Positions 1 through 10,643 of a DNA stretch of 64,000 nucleotides are shown here, in pieces (the first letter of the stretch is position 1; the number at the start of each line of letters is the position of its first letter). This stretch comes from Scilla litardierei (lineage: Eukaryota > Streptophyta > Magnoliopsida > Asparagales > Asparagaceae), in the NCBI GenBank assembly GCA_030789695.1, contig CM061140.1, positions 84,010,422-84,074,421 of the forward strand. The letters run 5' to 3'. A model generated the notes under the pieces. The model had not been told where the DNA came from, did not search any database, and saw only the letters and a list, made by a program, of their open reading frames with translations. The position numbers were made by a program, and so were the translations under genes.

Positions 1-661
1 AAGAAAAACTGATGTAGTGTTATTGATGTGATACTGTAATTCTGGTTCTAGCAGATTAGTGAGTACGCCTCTTACTATCATCTGGGATCTGACGATTCCC
101 CCTTGTTGCGCTACTCGCAATCGAGGAAACAGAGTGAGGACAACGTGATCCGTTGTTCAGATCCGACGTCAAAGCTTGCACGTGACCGTCAGATCAGGTT
201 GGTACCCGAAATTCGTAGCACAAACCCCACAGTAGCAAAACTGAAACCTAACTAAAACTGGCAACTTAACTCACTAAATTTAGTTTCTGCTCTCTTAAAT
301 CGATGTGCAACCGTAGACCGACGTTGGACTTTTGACTGTGCACATAGGGTAGAATCGTTGGATAGGCTGATCGGACAACTTGACTCGTGACGGTTAGGGT
401 AGCCACGTTCAACCTAGAAATGAACTTAAATAGGATTTGACGAAAATCGCGACTTGACGCCGTCGCCGTGATCTCTTTTCAGACGGAATACCGCGGACGC
501 GACGACCGGACGAGACGCCCCGGACAGACGACGCACCCGCTGTTTCAGGCAAGTGTACCCACTTGCGATTTGACTGTGCTTTAGTTCTAGTTTGTAGAAC
601 TGTTAGTTCGTGTGTGATGAGAACCGGACGTGAAATGATAGCGTCCGGGACGACCCGTGAC

Positions 662-690
662 GGCTCAGACTTGACGACGAAGTCTGAGCC
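662..690 (+). other. 11-bp hairpin in LTR0
   Basis: GGCTCAGACTT at 662-672 is the exact reverse complement of AAGTCTGAGCC at 680-690, around the 7-nt loop GACGACG. The same loop with a 10-bp stem occurs in the other three LTRs. There the fourth stem base is T and its partner A, where LTR0 has C and G, so pairing is kept. Confidence 0.8.
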
Positions 691-795
691 TGACAACATT
701 GAACTGCTGACAACATAGGACTATCTTGAGTGTGCGTGCGTGTGGACACCCTAGAATAACTTTCCCTACACTTGTCATGTCGTGTCCTGTCACAC

Positions 796-1018
796 AAAAA
801 GCCTTCGGGCGTTTCGGATGCTTCCCTTGCGGAAGTGATCCCCGTGATACAAAAAAGCCCTCGGGCGTTTCGGATGCTCTCCATGCGAGAGTGATCCCCG
901 TGACTGTTATACAAAAAGCCTGCGGGCGTTTCGGATGCTTCCCTCCGCGGAAGTGATCCCTGTGACCAAAAAAGCCTTCGGGCGTTTCGGATGTTTCCCT
1001 AGCGGAAATGATCCCCGT
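796..1018 (+). repeat. Tandem mini-hairpin array, four units (LTR0)
   Basis: Four units of about 56-62 bp. Each begins with GCC-N4-GGC (801-810, 857-866, 918-927, 974-983). The four loops are TTCG, CTCG, TGCG and TTCG, so two are C(UUCG)G tetraloops in plus-strand RNA. Each then has a 5-bp stem-loop: CTTCC/GGAAG (821-835), CTCTC/GAGAG (877-891), CTTCC/GGAAG (938-953) and TTTCC/GGAAA (994-1008). The stem sequence differs between units but always pairs. Each unit ends with TGATCCCYGTGA. Confidence 0.85.
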
Positions 1019-1352
1019 GAATCTTGTCCTGAGTTCCTGGGTTGGGGTTGGGTTGAGCGTGCGCACGGCAAGAGTGTCTGATCCCCCTCGAACCGTAAGG
1101 CGTGAACCCTTTCGTGTCTTGTCTTGTCCCGTCTTGTCTTGTCCTGTCCGTCATGTCCCGTCTTGTCCTGACACCTGTAGGTTAGTCCCGTAGTCGGTAG
1201 CACACGCTACGTCTACTGTTTGCTACGTTTACTTTTTCTGCTACGCTACTTTTTGTTACTCAGTGATAACCCCAGCATGTTAAAACAACCAGTAAATCAT
1301 TGTTAAAAGTTGATACACTTGCAGTAGAGTCTGACAGTTTGTGTAGACTTTG

Positions 1353-1392
1353 CCTGACGTACAGTTCCTTTCTTTTGGTGCTGTACGTCAGG
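1353..1392 (+). other. 12-bp hairpin next to a possible splice acceptor (LTR0)
   Basis: CCTGACGTACAG (1353-1364) pairs perfectly with CTGTACGTCAGG (1381-1392) over a pyrimidine-rich 16-nt loop. The 3' arm ends in CAG followed by GTG, which would fit a 3' splice site just before the acidic reading frame. It is present in all four LTR copies. Confidence 0.75.
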
Positions 1393-1393
1393 T

Positions 1394-1492
1394 GTGGAGC
1401 CAGAGTACGAGGAGTACGAGGCGGACTTGCCAGCTGACCCAGAGCCGGAGGACGTTGATCCGGAGTACGACCCGGAGGAGGACCAGAGTTAG
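1394..1492 (+). CDS. Short acidic reading frame in LTR0, possible terminal exon
   Basis: An open frame of 32 codons runs from the hairpin to a TAG stop at 1490-1492. It is very rich in Glu, Asp, Pro and Tyr and ends in EEDQS. The matching frame in the other LTRs ends in EDQT. Relative to them, LTR0 differs at many codons and by one in-frame codon insertion, yet keeps frame, acidity and end. There is no ATG in frame, since a TGA lies at 1355-1357, so if it is translated it would need splicing or readthrough from upstream. The function is unknown and I recognise no domain. Chance conservation of a compositionally biased LTR segment is the alternative. Confidence 0.4.
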   Translation: MEPEYEEYEADLPADPEPEDVDPEYDPEEDQS

Positions 1493-1829
1493 AGGCCTCG
1501 TGTTGCTGATCCAGATTTCTGTTCCTGTTTAGATTGGGTGGGTAGCACCTGTTGCTTTCTTGTTTAGGTTGGGTGCTTGCACCGTTAGTTTCCCTTTCAG
1601 CAGTTGTAGCCGTTTACGGCATTTTTTAGACTCTCAGTACTTGATGATGAATTTTGGAATAAAATGAAATGTTTCCTTTCTGTACTTTTGTTATTTCGTA
1701 CTAACTTGCAGGGACCTGTACCTTCGCTATGGAAAACTACAGACGCTTATTGGGTCTGGGCTCTTGCCCCGGCCTAAGCGGGCCTTAGTCACGCTTCGCC
1801 TCCGTGTTTTTGGGAAGCGGGGCGTGACA

Positions 1830-2015
1830 GGAGGGGATCCAATGACGCGTGAGAGAGTGAATACCTATATGTGCATAACAGCCTAAGCTAAGTAATTTTT
1901 GATATTTAGGGAGACTACTTAGAGTATAACGACGTTCATAAATTGAATATTGGCATGAAATTCATGAAAACCATCTTTTTCTATTCTTATCGATTTGAAA
2001 TGTGTGATACCTCTT
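1830..2015. other. Unassigned spacer
   Basis: AT-rich sequence with no clear element or gene. It is the left flank of the copia solo LTR and ends with the CTCTT target duplication at 2011-2015. Confidence 0.5.
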
Positions 2016-2742
2016 TGTAGGATTGCCTATACACACAAATACACTAGAAGGGGGGTTGAATAGTGTATTATAAAAACTTGTTGCAAATAAAACGTTACTA
2101 AAATTTGCAAAGATGGAACAAAAATTAAATAACAAGTATTGAAAATAAACCAATCGCAAACACAAAGATGTATCCTTGTTCGGATCATTTTGATCCTACT
2201 CCAGTCCTCTACTCCCTGTACAAATTTTCAATCCACTAAAATCACTTGCTCCCCGTAAGCATAAACTTACAAAAATGACGACACTCCCAGTGTCCCAAGC
2301 TTTGTACAATCTCAATAACTATAGATTCAAACCTGTTGAAGAAATAATGAAATAGAAAAACACATATAGCCTTGGTAGAATACCAAGAATGAATTCAAAG
2401 GATGGTGTTTAAAAAGAAAAACTTCAATGTTTCAATATATGTAATGGTGAAACACAATTGAAGTTCATCCGTTCTTAAACGAAGAGAGAAATCTAATGAT
2501 TTCTTCTTACAAAGAAGAACTTGAACAACTTTCCAAAAAGTGTTGAAATCTAAGTTCTTCCGTTCTTAAACGAAGAGAGAAATCTAATGATTTCTTCTTA
2601 AAAATAAGAAAAGAACAACTAACGGCAAGAATACTGAGTTTTAACAATTCAACCAAAGAGAGAAACATTGAAGGAAAGTGTGCGAAGAAAGAGAGAGTGT
2701 ACCCCTCTATTTATAGGAATTTGAAACGGTTCTGATAGAGAC

Positions 2743-4441
2743 TGACGCACCCGAAACCTACACCTAGATTCCACCTGACGGTGTCATGATCGCCAGGCGT
2801 GGTATGGTCCCTAGGCTTCAATTCCGGGCTCAATCCGCAAGCGGACGGTGTCGAGTTATAGTATAAATGATATCGAATCCCATAGGGATGGTAATAATGT
2901 AAATGGATTCTCAGTTTACTTCTAAATCTAGAAGTGAGATAGCTATCGGGTTGAAGGAGTTGTTTGGGATGTTGTTGTTGTTTCACTAATAAAAAGGGCT
3001 AAGGCATTAGGGATCACCACTAAGATCATCGAGGGTCGACGTTAGAATAGAATCCTCACATAGCATTAGGGTTAGGGGATAAATCTCACAATTCATACCA
3101 CTCTCGTGGGTTAGAATTGTGAGGTATTTCGATGGCTCTCGTTGACGCAATGGCGGTAGCCGTCAACGTAGCGGTATAGTTCGTCAATAGATCCCCTCAG
3201 GCACGAGCCGGGCATGGTCACGAGCCTTGGTTGGATCCACCAATTTCCCTATTCGGATCCCATAGATACCCATTTAGTACATCAATTCCACAGACCGTGG
3301 GTATGATCTCAGTACGGTTTATCTAGGGATTTGTAAGATTGACCGAAATACTTCCCTAAATCCCTAATTCAATGTGGAGATTCAGATCTACATTTCCCCC
3401 TAGGATCTTAGGGCTAACCCATCAACCCTAGAAAGATGTACTCACACATGGTAATATTCATGAATAAAAACACTATTTTTATAGACGAAGACATCAACAA
3501 TCAAAAGAATAAAAGTAGAAGACTTACAGCGAGATATAGATAAGGTTTGCAATTTATAGATCTAGAAAGAATTCCAGATTCCCAATCACAAGAGCAATCA
3601 AGAACAAAAATAATGATCTCCAAGTTTCGATCCCAAATTCCTTAACAAAAATTAATCTAAAATAAACTCTCCAAAAATCGCCTCAGCTCCTACTCCAAAA
3701 CTCTTCAGAAAAAATCTCCAATCAGTCGCCCCCGTTCAGTCGCAAGCTCCCCAGTCTTTAGTGCCTCCAATCGTGCAAAACGGCGCTTTAGCAAATCTTT
3801 CCAAAAATGACCCTGACACTGCCGACTGAGTAGGCTGCTCGGTCGAGCAGTGCATTGCTTGTTCAGTCGCTCGGACTGAGAAGCTGTGCTGCTTGACCGA
3901 GCTTGCGAGAAATCCAAAAATCTTCAAAATCTTTGCTCTGCCTGCACGGGCTGAGTCAGCTTAACTCGGTCTGAGCAGAGGCTGACTCGTTCATTAAAAA
4001 GTCTACACGGGCCGTGCACTAGAGTTGCTTAATCTTTGAATTTTGACGCTGCCGACCGAGCAGACAAACTACTCGGTTCGAGTCATCCGCGTATCTGCCC
4101 CTTTCTTTCATTTGAAGCTTCTCGGTCCGAGCATCTGCATCTCCAGGAGATGCTGAAGGCTCCTCTCTCTCCCCTCTACTCTCTCTCCTCCTCCAATGGC
4201 TCCAAAAGTGTGGTAAACTCCTACAGGGCTCCACCAATAAGCTCACGGGCATGTCGGATGTGTCCATACTGAAGTGGGGTCCCAAATCGCTCCAAAATCC
4301 CTGAAAACTCATAAAAACTACGAAACTCGAATATATAATCAAAAATGCAATATCATAGTAAAATGTGGGATTTGGATGCGAAAATGGCATGAGATGCAAT
4401 GAAATGATGACATGAAAATAGTGAAAAATATGGACACATCA
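2743..4441 (-). repeat. Athila-1 3' LTR
   Basis: Bounded on the plus strand by TGACGCACCC and GGACACATCA, with the GAGAC duplication immediately left. On the sense (minus) strand it begins TGATGTGTCC directly after the PPT. It contains scattered palindromic GCTCGG-CCGAGC-like motifs at about 3830-4130. Two relatives, at 11785 and 12757, share it almost base for base. Confidence 0.9.
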
Positions 4442-4457
4442 AAATCCCCCAAGCTTA
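4442..4457 (-). promoter_or_regulatory. Polypurine tract of Athila-1
   Basis: On the minus strand AAGCTTGGGGGATTT directly precedes the LTR start, as expected for the plus-strand primer of an Athila element. The same tract abuts the LTRs at 15433, 17308 and 26909. Confidence 0.85.
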
Positions 4458-7400
4458 CCTCTTACTCGTCCTCGAGGAAGACGAATAATTGGTACGCCGG
4501 GAGGAAAACAAAAGGAAAATAGGAAATAAAAATAAAAAGAGAAGAGAATAGAAGTGAGAGGAGGATGCTAAGGATGCTAAGGATGTTCAGTCAGATCTCT
4601 GGCCTAAATAGTGAATCACGATGCTCTGAATAATAAACATACATGCTACTGGCAATTTCTAGTTTTACAAATCATATGACTGGCATGCAATACAGATAAA
4701 AGATAGGGATCTACAGTAATAACACCGTCAACTCATATCAACCTCATGCAATCCCTAGAGTCTAGTATAAAGAAGTTGGCAATGCCCTTTTCAATCACAG
4801 ATACATAAGGAGCATATAGAAATCACACAACATGCAATATAGAATAGAAAAAAAGTCATGCCATTCAGTTATTCATTTCGATTCATGAAAAGTCCCCAAA
4901 AGCCAAAGCATTTCGTAAAGTTTAGGTATTATTAAATCTCCTCGTTATGCACCGTCTCCACTCTACTGTCATGCTCACTCATGTGATCGGCTCTTTTACC
5001 CCTCCAAGCTTGGCTTGAGGAGTCGCATCTAGGAATATGATATGAAATTTTTCTTTTTCTTCCCAGTATAAGTGATAGCTTCTAATGAAAAGATACAAAA
5101 TACTATTTATTCTTTTTCTTTTTCTTTTCTTTTTCATATATGAATATATATACTATTTTTTTATTTTATTTTCTTTCTTTCTTTTTCATTTAGAAGCTAT
5201 ACTTTTTCTTTTTGGGTTTGGGAAGTGAGATGCGGTAAAGAAAGCTGTGGGGGTGTAACCAACTGATATGTAGAGATATATATAGATATGTGGATAAGGA
5301 AAATAGTATAACTCTCGGTTCACTCATAAGAGGGTGCACAACGGTTTGATAAAATACTACACTAACTAAACTCATAGATAGCATGGATATTTTCATTCCT
5401 CTAAACGAATACTGAAAAGGCATGCAGTAAAAAGCACAATAGCAGCAGGCATGCAAACAGAAATGACTGAGACAAAAAACAGAAGCTCCAAGTGTTCTAC
5501 TAATGCGTGAACCTAGGTGCATTACCCAACTTAGATCATACTAGATACTAACTCATGCATTCGATTATCAATTCATTTCAAGCATTAAATCAGATAGATC
5601 AGTAATAGAAATGCACGCATATAGATAGTAAAACTGAAATTTACCCTAATAGCATGTCATCGAAAGTGAGCATCGTAAAAGACTAATAAGGCTATGAGAA
5701 ATAACATCACGCGGACCATCCTTAGCAAATAAAGAGACAAAAGGCGGAGAAAATAAGAAAATAAAGAAAATAATATGCATGCATGGTGAAAATAGAAAAT
5801 ATGATGCAAAATGAGAAAAAAGAAAACGACGTGGAAAATGGGTGAAAACGTAAAACAAAAACTGAAATAAGGGAAGATAATGTAAAAGAAAAATAAAAAA
5901 TAAAACGGTAGCGCTCATCCCCCAAGCTAAATCTAACAGTGTCCTCACTGCTAAGAAAATGTTGGTAAGTGGGAGATGATGCTAATAGGGGTGGGGTGGG
6001 GCGGGTGATAAATAAAAATAAAAATAAAAACTGTGCAAAAATAGACTAAAATATGACATGATGCAATGCAAAATGAAGATATGATGCATGGGTGGCTCCT
6101 CCCCCAAGCTATGCAAGTGTAGGGCCCCAAACAGACAGATGGGCTAAGTATAAATAGGGGGAGGCAAAAACCAGTATGGACGATATCAAGCAGAGGCACC
6201 ACCCTCTAGGGGTGGTGATGGGTCCCTCTGCTGTGGACCCGGAGGTGGGGGAAGATATGGCTGGAACTCGTGAGGTGGGTCAGTTCGCCAGTGATTAATC
6301 AGGCTTCCAAGGAAAGGTAGGTCGTGCTCAACCGACTGTTGAGTCATTGCACCACCATATCAAGATAGTAGGAGCATGGTGGTGAGCTGGTCGGCTTGGT
6401 CAGTGTCTCAGAATACTTCGTATTCTGTGTCACATATGTAAAAAGGTTCAGGGGGAGAGGTGCGGCGGGTGGCAAAGGGGGATTGGTGGATGATTTGCTG
6501 ACGGTGTTGGTTTGGGTGGGCGAGCGTGTGCGAAGCGTACGCCGAGTAGGCCTAGGGTTTGATGTGCCGGTGTTGGTGGGTCTAGCACGGTGTGGAGGCA
6601 TTGTGCAAATGGAGGAGAATAGTGCGGTATTAAGTAAAGCAAATAGGGGAATGAATTTACCGACTAGAGGGAGATGGCAGTGCGTTTGGTGTCGTGATCG
6701 CAGGTGATTTGGAGTATCCCCCAAGCTGTTTATAGAAGTGTTCTCTGACGGTGGCAAATCGTACCTGAAATAGTGGTAGGGAGAACGTTAGTATATTTAA
6801 ACATAAATAAGTGAATTTAGGCATGGGGTGCTCGGTGAGGATTTATGGGGAGAGGGGGGGCTCGGTTGAAAATTTCGTGAGAGGTGGGCGGCTGTGTGGA
6901 GAGAAGAAGTGGTCTGAAGGAGAGAAAGAGAGAGAGATTGGATGGGTTTGTGGAGAGGTGGCGACGGCCGTGGGGAGGATAGGGTCGGGTCGAGCGAAGG
7001 GATGGGGGTGATTAGGTTACGGCGATAAAAGGCGAAGGCGGGCACGGTTAAGATGCACAACGCGAAATAATACGGCCCGTTTAGACGACTCGGACCAAGC
7101 AATTTGATTGCTCGGTCAACTAAGTTGCTGGATGAATGAGATAAAATTATAGGAATACTCCCTTTAGTCTGCTCGATCGAGCAGAAAGATGCTCAGTCTG
7201 GTCAGTGACAGCACGGGCCGAGCTGTTATAACTCGGACAGTGTAGGCAGAATGACGTTTTTTCGAGTTTTCCAAAAGCATGTAGTACTCGACCGAGCAGG
7301 AAGACTGCTCGGTCGAGTCACATACTGCTCAGGTCGTGTCGCCACCACTCGGGCCATGTAGGCAGAGCGATGATTTCTCACTTTTTCTGAAAGCCTGTAG

Positions 7401-7770
7401 TACTCGGTCGAGTAATAGGTTACTCGGATCGAGTTGATGTATACTTGGACCGAGCCATCGCTGCTCGGGCCGTGCGACTAGAGTGACAATTTCCTCTCTT
7501 TTCTTGTCTCTGCTCTGCTCGATCGAGCAGTATAACTGCTCGGTCGAGTCACCTGTGTCTCCATTTTCCTCTATTTTCTCCTCAAATCTTCAAATGTGCT
7601 ATTTTCCTCCAGCTTCCTTCCGTTTATAACGTCGATACGCATTCCACCATACGTCCAACCTGCACAAAAAATGAACTCATCAAATTTTTGTGATTTTATA
7701 ATTTTATCTCTAAAAACATGAAATAAAAAAATAAGAAATTGAAAAAGAAAATCCAAAATCTGAGAAATTG
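4458..7770 (-). other. Athila-1 3' noncoding internal region
   Basis: About 3.3 kb between integrase and 3' LTR without a credible gene. Athila elements often carry an env-like frame here, and I see none intact. It contains three further copies of the PPT-like motif (AGCTTGGGGGA on minus) at about 5917-5928, 6099-6110 and 6715-6727. It also holds AT-rich and purine-rich stretches and a run of palindromic GCTCGGTCGAGCAG-type motifs at about 7085-7550. Confidence 0.7.
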
Positions 7771-8004
7771 GGTTGCCTCCCAATAAGCGCTCGTTTTTAG
7801 TCGTGAGCTCGACTCCCTTTGATTTATCGGTTGTCGTCAGGGATTCCCTCGAGGAAGTATGTCTCCTCCTGTCCTATAGGTTCTCCAGCTCTATAAGGTT
7901 TAATCCTCTGACCATTTACCTTGAAGTTTTCTTTCTTTCCTTCGAGCTCAATGGCACCCCCGGGGATAAGCTTACTATCTTGTAGGGGCCGGACCACCTT
8001 AACT

Positions 8005-8440
8005 TTAACTTCCCAGGAAAGAGGCGTAATCTTGAATTATATAGGAGTACCTGGTCGTCGAAACGACCGAGATGTTTTTATCATGATAGGCCTTGGTTCT
8101 CTCTTTATATATCTTCACGTTTTCATAGGCATGTCGCCGAATTTCGTCCAACTCATTGCTGTGTAAGGCTCGTCTCGTGGCGGCACTTTGGTAGTAAAAA
8201 TTCATTTTCTTTATTGCCCAGTATGCTCTGTGCTCCAATTCTACCGGAAGGTGGCAAGCCTTTCCATACATGAGCCTGTAGGGGGTTGTGCCGATGGGAG
8301 TTTTGAAGGCGGTGTGATATGCCCAAAGGGCATCGCCCAGCTTGTGTGACCAATCCTTTCTTGAAGCGCTAACAGTCTTTTCCAGGATGCTTTTGATTTC
8401 CCTGTTGGACACCTCCACTTGGCCACTAGTCTGAGGGTGA
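8005..8440 (-). pseudogene. Athila-1 integrase C-terminal part
   Basis: The minus frame starts at the VEVSNREIK motif, which carries the catalytic Glu of the integrase DDE triad. It continues through the typical [19 protein letters not shown] and [19 protein letters not shown] blocks. It is in a different frame from the upstream integrase core, so a frameshift lies near 8440. The family usually continues with a [15 protein letters not shown] module; here the frame departs soon after the lysine-rich KAYHDKNIS block. Non-functional. Confidence 0.85.
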
Positions 8441-9700
8441 TAGCAAGGGCAACCTTGTGATGAACTCCATATTTCTTCAGCATCGTCTCGAACTTTCTCT
8501 CGATGAAATGACTTCCTCCGTCACTTATGATCGTTTGGGGAACTCTGAAGCGAGGAAAGATAGTATTCTTGAAAAACTTGGCTACTATCGTCGCGTCATT
8601 TGTCGGGATGGCTATGGCTTCCACCCACTTCGAGACATAATCAACAGCGACCAAGATGTATTTATTACCGTTACTCGATGGGAAAGGTCCCATGAAGTCA
8701 ACGCCCCAACAGTCAAATAGTTCTATATCCAAGATGTCGTGAAGGGGCGTTTCATTTTTCTTTGTGATATTCCCCGTCCTCTGGCATCTGTCGCACTTCC
8801 TTATGTATTCGTTTGCATCCCTGAATATAGTGGGCCAGTAGAAACCACTTTGGAGGATTTTCGGCGTGGTTTTGGTGACAGCCGCGTGTCCACCATATGG
8901 TTGATCGTGGCAATACGATATGATGGAGGTTGTCTCTTCCTTTGGGATACATCGCCTGATTATCCCGTCGGCGCATGTCCTGAACAGGTACGGGTCGTCC
9001 CAGAAGTAACTCTTGGCATCATGTAGGAACTTCCTCATTGAATAGGTTGCCAGCCCGTGCGGAACTATGCCACTCACCAAGTAATTCACTATATCAGCGT
9101 ACCAGGGGGCTTCGGAGGAATTCGCCGCAAATAATTGTTCATCGGTGAATGAATCGTCAATCGACAAGCTGTTATCCCCGTGCCTTTGAATTAATTGCGA
9201 CAAGTGGTCTGCTACCACATTTTCTGCTCCATTCTTGTCTTTGATCTCGATGTCAAATTCTTGGAGCAGGAGGATCCACCGTATTAGACGTGGTTTAGCA
9301 TCCTTCTCGCTTAGTAGATATTTCAACACCGCGTGATTCGTGTGGATGATCACCTTGGACCCCAAAAGGTAGGATCTGAATTTCTCGATAGAATAGACTA
9401 TGGCTAGCAGCTCTTTCTCCGTAGTGGTGTAGTTCTTTTGGGTGTCGTCCAAGGTCTTGTTAGCGTAGTATATAGCATGAAGTTTTCCCTCCTTCCTTTG
9501 ACCAAGAACAACTCCTACTGCCTGGTCACTAGCATCACACATAAGTTCAAATGGCAGATTCCAGTCTGGCGGCTGTATAATCGGGGCCGAGTTGAGAGCT
9601 TTCTTTAACCTGTTAAAAGCTAGCAAACAGACGTCAGTAAACACAAAAGGACCGTCCTTGGCTAGGAGCTCCGTGAGTGGGCGAGCAATATTAGAAAAAT
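8441..9700 (-). pseudogene. Athila-1 RNase H and integrase core
   Basis: Read on minus: RNase H with [19 protein letters not shown], the [19 protein letters not shown] block and [11 protein letters not shown]. Then comes integrase with an HHCC-type zinc finger ([12 protein letters not shown] and KCDRCQR), first catalytic Asp in [13 protein letters not shown] and second in [10 protein letters not shown]. The downstream catalytic Glu is in another frame (see the integrase C-terminal entry). The frame is open over more than 400 codons and is separated from the reverse transcriptase by a frameshift near 9700. The sequence is typical of the Athila branch. Confidence 0.9.
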
Positions 9701-10643
9701 CATTTATAAAACGTCGGTAAAAACCGGCGTGCCCTAGAAAACCGGATACCCTTGAGGTTAGTGGGTGGCGGTAAACTTTTAATAACCTCTACCTTGGCCT
9801 TATCGACCTCAATTCCTTTAAAAGTGACGACGTGGCCAAGAACAACCCCTTCTGTCAGCATGAAATGACATTTTTCCCAATTCAAGGTAAGATTATTGTC
9901 TTGGCACCGTTCAAAAACCTTAGATAGATTAGCTAAGCAATCATCAAACCCGGTGCCGTAAACGGAAAAATCGTCCATGAAGACCTCCATGATATTCTCG
10001 ATGAAATCAGAGAAAATAAACGTCATGCACCTTTGAAATGTGCCCGGTGCGTTACATAGCCCAAACGGCATTCTTCGATAAGCGAAGGTGCCGTAAGGAC
10101 ATGTGAACGTCGTCTTCTCTTGGTCTTCCCGATGCAACGGGATTTGGAAATATCCAGAGTATCCGTCTAAGTAGCATAAGTATTTGTGCTTGGCTAAGCG
10201 CTCGAGCATTTGGTCAATGAAGGGTAGAGGGTAATGGTCCTTTCTGGTGACTTTATTTAGTTTTCTATAGTCGATACACATACGCCACCTGGTTACCGTC
10301 CTAGTGGAGATTAGCTCATCTTTTTCATTTTTACGACTGTCATGCCCCGTTTTTAGGGACAAACTACACGGGACTAACCTATTTACTATCAGAAATGGGA
10401 TAAATGATGTCGGCCTCTAGAAGCGTCAGGACCTCCTTTTTCACCACCTCCTTCATGTTGGGGGTTCAATCGCCTTTGAGGCTCAATAGAGGTGGCGTCC
10501 TTATTCTCTAGATGAATCCTATGGGTACATATGGTCTCGCTGATACCCTTCAGGTCAGCGATGTTGTAACCTATTACTTTTCTATGGGATCTAAGGATTT
10601 TTAGGAGGCTCTCTAGCTGGGGCTCGGTGAGGGCCACATTCAC
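9701..10643 (-). pseudogene. Athila-1 reverse transcriptase
   Basis: The N-terminal part (10643-10389) has the SLLKILRSHRKVIGYNIADLKGIS block and QRRLNP. The palm and fingers (10362-9700) include RMCIDYRKLNKVTRKDHYPLP, YLCYLDGYSGYFQIP, CPYGTFAYRRMPFGLCNAP and the catalytic VFMDDFSVYG box. The two pieces are out of frame across about 10360-10390. The catalytic box is intact (FMDD is normal for Athila), so loss of function comes from frameshifts rather than active-site change. Confidence 0.9.

Larger units (their letters stand above)
1..1829 (+). repeat. 3' part of a large gypsy-type LTR (LTR0), cut by window start
   Basis: The segment shares its order of landmarks with three other LTR copies (36961-45899, 46606-49862, 51684-55061): a hairpin, four tandem mini-hairpin units, a TTGTC-rich run at about 1114-1171, a second hairpin, an acidic reading frame, and the terminal block ending GCGGGGCGTGACA at 1829. 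It is clearly more diverged than the others. No PBS-like sequence follows position 1829, so it is either a solo LTR or a 3' LTR. Orientation is taken from the PBS and PPT flanking the related copies. The start lies outside the window. Confidence 0.8.

Noticed and set aside
5100..5950. Minus-strand hydrophobic frames (Phe/Leu/Ser-rich) as a possible env-like protein of Athila-1
   Set aside because: They come from A-rich/T-rich noncoding sequence. No continuous frame over about 110 codons, no signal peptide plus ectodomain layout, and not shared with 26926-28800.
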